Both the position numbers and the translations under genes were made by a program. DNA of 29,110 nt, taken from contig JAOXRY010000220.1 in assembly GCA_025800305.1 (NCBI GenBank), forward strand, positions 1-29,110, read 5' to 3'. The notes under the pieces are model-generated. The model was not told the DNA's origin, ran no database searches, and was given only the letters and a program-made list of their open reading frames with translations. The DNA comes from Campylobacterales bacterium (GTDB lineage Bacteria; Campylobacterota; Campylobacteria; Campylobacterales; SZUA-545). Positions 23,685 through 29,110 of this stretch are shown piece after piece (positions within the stretch are counted from its first letter, which is position 1; each line of letters begins with the position of its first letter).

Positions 23685-24500
23685 TTAATTGCTTAAAAGC
23701 TTTTTATACCACTCTTTAGGGGAGATATCTGTAATTTCTGCTAAAAGTTTTGCTTTCTCTTTTATTTTCAGATCTGAATTTTTTATTTCTTCAATTTTTA
23801 AAGAGTTATCATCTTCAGATCTAGGAGCAACAATTACTGTCCATTCACCTTTTATTTGGGTCTCTTTCAGTTGATTATAAAGTTCTGAAACACTGCTTTT
23901 GTAGATCTTTTGATACATCTTTGTCAGCTCTTTTACAAGAAATACAGTTCTATTCTCATCTAGTTTGGAAATTTCTTCAAGCAAAGAAAGTAGCCTTGTT
24001 GGAGATTCATAAAAAATTGAAGGATACTTGCTATCTAGAAGATCTTCAATATCTTTTTTTCTCTCTTTTCCTTTATTGTGTAAAAAACCTAAAAAAGTAA
24101 ATTTACTCTCAACAAATCCACTAAGAGAGTAGGCAGTGAGAACTGCATTTGCTCCAGGAAGAGAATCAATTTTAATATTGTTATCAATACAAAACTGAGC
24201 TAGATAAGCACCAGGATCACTGACACAAGGGGTCCCTGCGTCACTTAAAAAGACACAGTTTTTTTCTAATATTTCTAAATCTAAGCCCTCTATTTTTGAA
24301 GCTTCTGTGTGGGAGTTTAAAGAGATAAATTCTTTATTATCTTTTGTTTTAAGATCTAGCTTTTCTCCAAGTAAATGGATTAGTCTTTTTACAACTCTAG
24401 TGTCTTCGCAGAAAAAAATATCTGCATTTTCAAGGGTTTTAACGGTTCTGTATGTAATGTCCTCTAGATTCCCTATAGGTGTGGAGACAAAAGTAACCAT
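23685..24500 (-). CDS. rsmI: 16S rRNA (cytidine-1402-2'-O)-methyltransferase
   Basis: A 271-residue tetrapyrrole-methylase-fold enzyme that adds the 2'-O-methyl group of m4Cm1402 in 16S rRNA with SAM. Motifs in order: FVSTPIGNLEDITYRTVKTL (start), FFCEDTRVVKRL, LSDAGTPCVSDPGAYL (glycine-rich SAM loop), SLPGANAVLTAYSLSGF, FLGFLHNKGKERKKD and IFYESPTRLLSLLEEI. All are canonical. It lies 50 bases downstream of rpmE, separated by a hairpin, and 36 bases upstream of rlmB. Confidence 0.95.
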   Translation of the reverse strand: MVTFVSTPIGNLEDITYRTVKTLENADIFFCEDTRVVKRLIHLLGEKLDLKTKDNKEFISLNSHTEASKIEGLDLEILEKNCVFLSDAGTPCVSDPGAYLAQFCIDNNIKIDSLPGANAVLTAYSLSGFVESKFTFLGFLHNKGKERKKDIEDLLDSKYPSIFYESPTRLLSLLEEISKLDENRTVFLVKELTKMYQKIYKSSVSELYNQLKETQIKGEWTVIVAPRSEDDNSLKIEEIKNSDLKIKEKAKLLAEITDISPKEWYKKLLSN

Positions 24501-24515
24501 AGTTAAGAAGAGAAA

Positions 24516-24538
24516 TAAGGTAGCAAAAAGCTACCTCA
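24516..24538 (-). terminator. Hairpin between rpmE and rsmI, terminator or attenuator
   Basis: AGGTAGC / GCTACCT arms with a five-base loop (24518-24536), extended by a G·T and a T-A pair, start about 13 bases after the rpmE stop. On the minus strand it is followed by ATTTCTCTTC, a poor U-tract, so read-through into rsmI is likely. Confidence 0.55.
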
Positions 24539-24550
24539 AATTTTAGTGGC

Positions 24551-24751
24551 TTATTTAATGCCGTATTTTTTGTTAAATTTCTCGATTCTACCAGCTGCGT
24601 CAACCATTTTATTTTGACCAGTAAAGAATGGGTGACACTTGTCACAAATATCTAATCTGATTTTTTCAGTCGTTGACTCTACTGTAAATGCGTTACCACA
24701 TGCACAACTAACTTCACATTTAAATGACTCTGGGTGAAAATCTTTTTTCAT
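24551..24751 (-). CDS. rpmE: Ribosomal protein L31, zinc-binding type
   Basis: A 66-residue protein. Zinc ligands are CACGNAF (Cys16, Cys18) and CDKCHPFFTG (Cys36, Cys39), the C+ form of L31, and the remainder (AAGRIEKFNKKYGIK) is standard. It is part of the large subunit at the subunit bridge. It is divergent from the DegT-family gene, and a minus-strand TATAAT at 24786-24791 is well placed. It leads the rpmE-rsmI-rlmB block that recurs in Campylobacterota. Confidence 0.96.
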   Translation of the reverse strand: MKKDFHPESFKCEVSCACGNAFTVESTTEKIRLDICDKCHPFFTGQNKMVDAAGRIEKFNKKYGIK

Positions 24752-24785
24752 CTTTTAACCTATTAAATAATATTTTGGGAGAGGA

Positions 24786-24791
24786 ATTATA
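24786..24791 (-). promoter_or_regulatory. TATAAT -10 box for rpmE
   Basis: A perfect minus-strand TATAAT (CTGTATAATTCC) 35 bases before the rpmE ATG, giving a leader of about 28 bases. Confidence 0.55.
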
Positions 24792-24833
24792 CAGATAAAA
24801 AATTAGATTAAGCTTAAATTAGGTTAATTCTTT

Positions 24834-24839
24834 TATAAT
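24834..24839 (+). promoter_or_regulatory. TATAAT -10 box for the DegT-family/lpxK/purB group
   Basis: A perfect TATAAT preceded by T-rich DNA (AATTCTTTTATAATGCG), with no clear -35 box, as is usual for Campylobacterota sigma-70 promoters. Transcription would start about 67 bases before the TTG at 24913. Confidence 0.6.
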
Positions 24840-24912
24840 GCGTTTAGAGTAAATAACATAGTAATATAAGATTTTGTTTGAAAAATTTTTTCAGACAAGG
24901 GAGATTTTAAGA

Positions 24913-26034
24913 TTGAAAATACCTTTTTGTAAACCAAATATCCAAGAGATTAATAATGAATATCTAAGAGATTCCCTAAATCCAGAAAGTGGATTGGTAG
25001 AGGAATTAGAAAATAGAGTAGCAAATTATATTGGGTCAAAGTACGCTGTTGCTGTAACCAATGGGTTTAGTGCCTTTCACCTTTCATTAAGTGCATTGAA
25101 TTTAAAAAGAGGGGATAAAATCATGATCCCTATAAACTCTCATCCTTCAATAGCAGAAGCAATTAGACATTTTGATGCAGAACCTATCTGTATTGACGCT
25201 GATGAAAATAGCTTTAATATGGACTTAGATCTTTTTGAAGAGACTTTAAAAAATAATTCTTCAAAAAAATTGAAAGGTGCGGTAATCTCATCTATTGCAG
25301 GTCAACCTGTAGATCTTGAGAGAGTTTATAAGTTGGCAAAAGAGTATAAGATATTTATTTTAGAAGATGGAAGTCATGGACTTGGCGGAATATATGATGG
25401 AGAAAAAATAGGATCACTTTATGGAGATCTAACAGTGTTTTCTTTTTCTCCTTTGGAATCTCCTCTTTCTTCAAATGGTGCAGTAATTACAACTAATGAT
25501 GAAGATATTTACAAAAGAGCAGTACTTTTAAGAGATAATGGAATTGTTAGAGAAAATGATGATGATATTTACTATATATATGATGTTGTAGATATTGGTT
25601 TTGATTACAAAATGTCAAAAATCAATGCTGCATACTGTCTTAGCGAGTTTGATATTTTAGATAAAACTTTAAAAAGAAGAAAAGAGATAGCTAAACAATA
25701 TAGAGATCTTTTAAAAGATATGACAAATATAATTCTCCCAGTAGAAGAGAGAGAACACTCTTATTACTCTTTTATTATTAAGATTGATAAAAATAGAGAT
25801 GGTTTTGCAAGAAAGTTAGCAACAGAAGGTATTCAAACAGGTCTCCAATACACTCCAATTCATATGCTTACCTACTATAAAAATAAATATGAACTGAAAA
25901 TCACAAGCTTCCCTAAAGGATTGAAAAACTATCAACAGATGTTGTCAATTCCAATCTACTCATCTTTAACAGATGAGGATATTTATCACATAACTGATTC
26001 AATTAAAAAAATAGTAGCTGGAAAATATTGGTAA
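24913..26034 (+). CDS. DegT/DnrJ/EryC1/StrS-fold protein lacking the PLP lysine
   Basis: A 373-residue product. TTG 24913 is preferred over the upstream in-frame TTG 24874 because AAGGGAG (24897-24903) lies nine bases before it and the product starts MKIPFCKPNI, the family's usual opening. The fold is that of sugar aminotransferases: VTNGFSAFHLSLSAL, then LEDGSHGLGGIYDGEKIGS with the pyridine-binding Asp152, and the C-terminal GIQTGLQYTPIHMLTYYKNK. The PLP lysine motif (normally S-F-H-x-x-K..T.GEGG) reads SFSPLESPLSSNGA, so the lysine is Glu182 and the GEGG is lost. It is therefore unlikely to be a normal aminotransferase. It overlaps lpxK by seven bases, so a role near lipid A or surface sugar metabolism is possible. 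Confidence 0.85.
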   Translation: MKIPFCKPNIQEINNEYLRDSLNPESGLVEELENRVANYIGSKYAVAVTNGFSAFHLSLSALNLKRGDKIMIPINSHPSIAEAIRHFDAEPICIDADENSFNMDLDLFEETLKNNSSKKLKGAVISSIAGQPVDLERVYKLAKEYKIFILEDGSHGLGGIYDGEKIGSLYGDLTVFSFSPLESPLSSNGAVITTNDEDIYKRAVLLRDNGIVRENDDDIYYIYDVVDIGFDYKMSKINAAYCLSEFDILDKTLKRRKEIAKQYRDLLKDMTNIILPVEEREHSYYSFIIKIDKNRDGFARKLATEGIQTGLQYTPIHMLTYYKNKYELKITSFPKGLKNYQQMLSIPIYSSLTDEDIYHITDSIKKIVAGKYW

Positions 26035-26984
26035 GCAACAACCTATTTTTTTTAAAAATTGAGGAGTATTTATACGACTCCCCATATTTGTGGCAAAAAA
26101 TTCTTTCTTGGATGTTACTACCTTTAACCCTAATCTATTGCATTATTGTTGTAATTCAACACAAGTCAAAAAAGCCTAAAGATCTAGGAATCAAAGTTGT
26201 AAGTATTGGAAATATTGTCCTTGGAGGAACAGGAAAAACTCCTTTTACAATAGCTCTTGCCAGTGGTTATCACAACTCTGCAATTGTTCTCAGAGGTTAT
26301 AAAAGAGAGACAGAAGGTGTTCTTGTTGTCAGCCAAAATGGAACTATTCTTTCCAATGTAAAACAAGCTGGTGATGAAGCGATGGAGTATGCAAAAGCTC
26401 TTTTTAACTCTTCTGTAATTGTTGCAGAAAATAGAGAAGAGGGAATTAAAAAAGCGAAAGATCTAAGATGTGATGTTGTTTTTTTAGATGATGGTTTTAG
26501 ACATAATTCAATTGAAAAACTAGACATACTTTTAAAACCAAATAAAACTCCAAAGAATAAATTTTGCCTTCCAAGTGGAGGATATAAAGCACCTCTTAGC
26601 TTTTATAAAAAAGCAGACATTGTGGCAAAAGAGGGAGTTGATTTTAGAAGATCTGTTGTAACAGATAATCCAACCAAGAAGATGGTTTTAGTAACGGCTA
26701 TTGCAAGACCGTTAAGATTGAAACCATATGTTCCAGCCGATATTGAAAAGTTTTACTATCCAGATCATCACAGCTATGAAAAAGAAGAGTTGGTAAAGAT
26801 CTTAATGAAAACAGGAGCTACATCAATTCTTACAACTGAGAAAGATGCTGTAAAAATGGCAGGGATGGATCTTCCACTGTCAATTTTAAGATTAAAAATT
26901 ACTATAGATAATGAGATTGTAAACACAGTAAAACAATATATTGAAGAAGATGAAATTAATGAAGGAGAAGATGTAGAATGGTAG
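26028..26984 (+). CDS. lpxK: Tetraacyldisaccharide 4'-kinase (lipid A biosynthesis)
   Basis: A 318-residue membrane-associated kinase that phosphorylates the 4' position of the lipid A precursor to give lipid IVA. An N-terminal hydrophobic segment (WMLLPLTLIYCIIVVIQH) is followed by VVSIGNIVLGGTGKTPF, containing the P-loop GGTGKT (66-71). Next come VILRGY-type ILR (SAIVLRGYKRE), GDEAMEYA, VFLDDGFRHNSIEKLDILL, and the C-terminal TTEKDAVKM. Start is TTG 26028, overlapping the preceding stop by seven bases. Its 3' end overlaps the purB start by seven bases. The length matches the family. Confidence 0.94.
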   Translation: MVSNNLFFLKIEEYLYDSPYLWQKILSWMLLPLTLIYCIIVVIQHKSKKPKDLGIKVVSIGNIVLGGTGKTPFTIALASGYHNSAIVLRGYKRETEGVLVVSQNGTILSNVKQAGDEAMEYAKALFNSSVIVAENREEGIKKAKDLRCDVVFLDDGFRHNSIEKLDILLKPNKTPKNKFCLPSGGYKAPLSFYKKADIVAKEGVDFRRSVVTDNPTKKMVLVTAIARPLRLKPYVPADIEKFYYPDHHSYEKEELVKILMKTGATSILTTEKDAVKMAGMDLPLSILRLKITIDNEIVNTVKQYIEEDEINEGEDVEW

Positions 26985-28306
26985 AAAGATATGCCCGAGA
27001 AGAGATGACACAGCACTGGACACAGCATGCAAGATATGCAGCTTGGTTAGAGGTTGAAAAAGCAGCGGTAAAAGCTTGGAATAAATTAGGACTTATTCCT
27101 GATGAAGATTGTAAGAAGATTGTTGAGAATGCAACGTTTTCTGTTGAGAGAATCGAAGAGATAGAAGCTGTTACAAAGCATGATTTAATTGCATTTACGA
27201 CAAGTGTTAGTGAAAGCCTTGGTGATGAGTCTAGATGGTTTCACTATGGGATGACAAGCTCTGACGCTGTTGATACAGGTGTCGCTCTGCAGATGAAAGC
27301 CTCTTTAGAGATTATCATTAGAGATGTGAAGATGCTTATGGAGTCTATTAAGAAAAGAGCTGAGGAGCATAAGATGACTTTAATGGTTGGTAGATCTCAC
27401 GGTATTCATGGTGAGCCTATTACATTTGGTCTTACACTGGCTGTTTGGTATGATGAGATGACCAGACACCTTAAGAATCTTGAAGAGACAATGGACGTTA
27501 TTGCTATTGGTCAGATCTCTGGGGCAATGGGGAACTTTGCCCATGCTCCACTTGAACTGGAAGAGTTGGCAATGGCTGAACTTGGTTTAAAACCAGAGCC
27601 TTGTTCAAATCAAGTTGTTCATAGAGATAGATACGCAAGACTTGCTACAGCTCTTGCAATGATGGCTTCTTCAATTGAAAAATTTGCTGTTCAAGTAAGA
27701 CATTTACAAAGAACAGAAGTTTACGAAGCAGAAGAGTTTTTTGCAAAAGGTCAAAAGGGATCTTCTGCAATGCCTCACAAGAGAAACCCTATTCTTACAG
27801 AAAACATTACAGGACTTGCAAGAATTATTAGAGGATATTGTATCCCAGCAATGGAAAATGTTGCTCTATGGCACGAGAGAGATATTTCTCACTCTTCAAC
27901 TGAAAGATTTTGGTTACCAGATGCTTTTATCACAACAAACTTCATGCTTCACAGAATGAACAATGTAATTGCAAACTTAACTGTAATGCCTGAGAATATG
28001 ATGAAAAATCTAAATCTAACTGGTGGTTTAGTATTTTCTCAAAGAGTTCTTTTAGAGCTTCCAAAAGCGGGTGTTTCTAGAGAAGATGCTTATAAAATTG
28101 TTCAAAGAAATGCGATGAAAGTTTGGGAGGAGATCCAACAAGGAAAGCCAACACTAAATGAAAAAGGTGAGTCAATTTATTTAGGGCATTTATTAGCTGA
28201 CGAAGATCTAAGATCTAAGTTAAGTGAAGAGGAGATAAGAGAGTGTTTTAACTATGACTACTACACAAAAAATGTTGATGGAATTTTCAAAAGAGTGTTT
28301 GGGTAA
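26978..28306 (+). CDS. purB: Adenylosuccinate lyase
   Basis: A 442-residue enzyme of the fumarase/aspartase superfamily that cleaves SAICAR and adenylosuccinate in purine synthesis. The signature loop GSSAMPHKRNPI (about 261-272) is intact. VGRSHGIHGEPITFG carries the catalytic His region, HYGMTSSDAVDTG the first conserved region, and SGAMGNFAHAPLELEELAM follows. It starts at ATG 26978 inside the end of lpxK, so it is co-translated with that gene. ThrC and LpxK neighbourhoods of this kind occur in related genomes. Confidence 0.96.
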   Translation: MVERYAREEMTQHWTQHARYAAWLEVEKAAVKAWNKLGLIPDEDCKKIVENATFSVERIEEIEAVTKHDLIAFTTSVSESLGDESRWFHYGMTSSDAVDTGVALQMKASLEIIIRDVKMLMESIKKRAEEHKMTLMVGRSHGIHGEPITFGLTLAVWYDEMTRHLKNLEETMDVIAIGQISGAMGNFAHAPLELEELAMAELGLKPEPCSNQVVHRDRYARLATALAMMASSIEKFAVQVRHLQRTEVYEAEEFFAKGQKGSSAMPHKRNPILTENITGLARIIRGYCIPAMENVALWHERDISHSSTERFWLPDAFITTNFMLHRMNNVIANLTVMPENMMKNLNLTGGLVFSQRVLLELPKAGVSREDAYKIVQRNAMKVWEEIQQGKPTLNEKGESIYLGHLLADEDLRSKLSEEEIRECFNYDYYTKNVDGIFKRVFG

Positions 28307-28343
28307 TATTTCAAATATAGAATAAAAAATACAAAGAGAGAAT

Positions 28344-28778
28344 ATGAAAAATAAAAAACGTGGTGGGTTTTCACTTATTGAATTAATGGTTGTAATTATT
28401 ATTTTAGGTCTTTTAGCATCATTTGTAATGCCAAATATTATGGGTAAAGGTGAACAAGCAAAGCAAAAACTAGCTTGTACACAAATGAAAAGTATGTCCC
28501 AATCTGTTGAGCTTTTCAAACAAGATAATGGATCTTATCCAGAGACGGAAGAGGGATTAGAAGCTCTTGTAAAAAATCCTGATTCCGAAAAATATAGTGG
28601 TTTTATGCCTGGTGGTTATTTTGCAGGGAAAAAGGTTCCTAAGGATCCTTGGAAGCACAACTATGTATATTCAGCAACAGAAGATGGTTTTGATATAATG
28701 AGTTTTGGTGGTGATGGTAAAGAGGGTGGAGAAGAAGAAAAAAGAGATATCATCCTTTCCCAGTGCGAGAACAACTAA
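28344..28778 (+). CDS. gspG: Type II secretion major pseudopilin
   Basis: A 144-residue prepilin. The short basic leader MKNKKRGG is cut before FSLIELMVVIIILGLLASFVMPNI, with the essential Glu5 of the mature N-terminal helix. The globular part has QDNGSYPETEEGLEALV, VPKDPWKHNYVY and DIMSFGGDGKEGGEEEKRDI, the calcium-site region that defines GspG. AAGAGAGAA lies before the ATG. The pseudopilus drives secretion of folded proteins across the outer membrane. Its neighbour at 28763 is a second pseudopilin gene that is broken; no other gsp gene is visible before the window ends. Confidence 0.93.
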   Translation: MKNKKRGGFSLIELMVVIIILGLLASFVMPNIMGKGEQAKQKLACTQMKSMSQSVELFKQDNGSYPETEEGLEALVKNPDSEKYSGFMPGGYFAGKKVPKDPWKHNYVYSATEDGFDIMSFGGDGKEGGEEEKRDIILSQCENN

Positions 28779-29110
28779 AAATTAAAAGATATAAAACTTC
28801 TGCATTTACGATATTAGAACTACTGATTGTAGTTCTAATTATCGGTCTTTCTTACTCTTTAGTAGTTAGTAAAATGGCTAATAATAAAAAAAAGAATTCT
28901 AAAATTATAATGAATTGTATGAAACAGTTTAACAAGAATATAAAGACATAGAATTTAAAATTTATGTAAACGAAAATAATTAAAATATTTATATTAATAA
29001 TGATGAAAATTTTAATAATATTCTAAAGAAATATGACAATGATAATTTTATTTAAATTTATATTGAGTAAAATGATAATCAAATAAAAGAAAAATCTAAT
29101 TAAGATAGAA
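28763..29110 (+). pseudogene. Broken second pseudopilin gene (GspH-like prepilin N-terminus, frameshifted)
   Basis: A GTG at 28763, inside the end of gspG, opens a 62-codon frame that stops at 28951. The product has a prepilin motif KTSA-FTILELLIVVLIIGLSY (Ala at -1, Glu5 present) but almost no globular domain. Shifting the frame by one base near 28930 continues as QEYKDIEFKIYVNENN and then, after TAA at 28981, as NIYINNDENFNNILKKYDND, with further TAA codons at 29053, 29068 and 29101. The composition is protein-like but also what A/T-rich DNA gives by chance. I read it as a decayed GspH/I-type pseudopilin, or as sequence errors near the window end. No other gene is visible in 28952-29110. 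Confidence 0.55.

Noticed and set aside
24439..24645. Minus-strand open frame bridging rpmE and rsmI
   Set aside because: It lies in another frame over parts of both conserved genes and over the hairpin, and its product has no protein-like features.
24913..26034. PseC-type sugar aminotransferase for flagellin glycosylation
   Set aside because: The PLP lysine and GEGG motif are missing and no pse or other sugar-nucleotide genes are adjacent.
1..29110. CRISPR array, tRNA, rRNA, transposase or phage genes
   Set aside because: No regularly spaced repeats, cloverleaf-like sequence, rRNA stretch or recombinase/transposase motif was found by reading both strands.

Overview
The window is low-G+C, gene-dense DNA that looks like a chromosomal segment of a Campylobacterota (Epsilonproteobacteria) member. 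This rests on the block rpmE-rsmI-rlmB, the zinc-type L31, a histidine kinase with the HQWRQ-type H-box common in that phylum, TTG starts, and the general look of the proteins. I cannot name the genus from sequence alone.

Layout. (1) 1-10987, plus strand: an accessory-looking cell-envelope region. It holds the 3' end of a secreted protein with a dockerin-like calcium loop, a small exported cysteine protein, a short lipoprotein, an outer-membrane barrel, an 1171-residue secreted multi-domain protein whose C-terminus is paralogous to the first gene, a polytopic isoprenylcysteine-methyltransferase-like enzyme, and a tight three-gene operon. That operon encodes a porin-like barrel, a TPR plus barrel protein resembling Slam, and an exported FecR-domain protein ending in a TbpB-like FYGP/GG barrel. 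The last two together look like a type XI secretion pair (translocon plus cargo). (2) 10984-16279, minus strand: a coiled-coil protein of unknown function, nitroreductase, cdsA, alr, an isolated Ada zinc domain, ogt and a Crp/Fnr-type regulator. (3) 16376-19963: thrC, a convergent orphan histidine kinase, and a divergent XRE-regulator/radC pair. (4) 19953-24751, minus strand: alaC-type aminotransferase, two envelope proteins (one RodZ-like), rlmB, rsmI and rpmE. (5) 24913-29110, plus strand: a DegT-family protein that lacks the PLP lysine, lpxK, purB, gspG and a broken second pseudopilin gene.

How the genes relate: housekeeping functions (threonine and alanine metabolism, purine synthesis, lipid A, phospholipid and cell-wall precursors, rRNA methylation) fill the right two thirds. 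The left third is devoted to exported and surface proteins. The most interesting system is the candidate Slam/FecR-TbpB-like pair at 8016-10987. The split Ada/Ogt alkylation-repair locus, the lysine-less DegT protein and the decaying pseudopilin gene are the next most notable items. No tRNA, rRNA, CRISPR array, insertion sequence or prophage gene was seen. No gene-free stretch longer than about 160 bases exists; the longest is the right end, 28952-29110, which carries the pseudopilin remnant.
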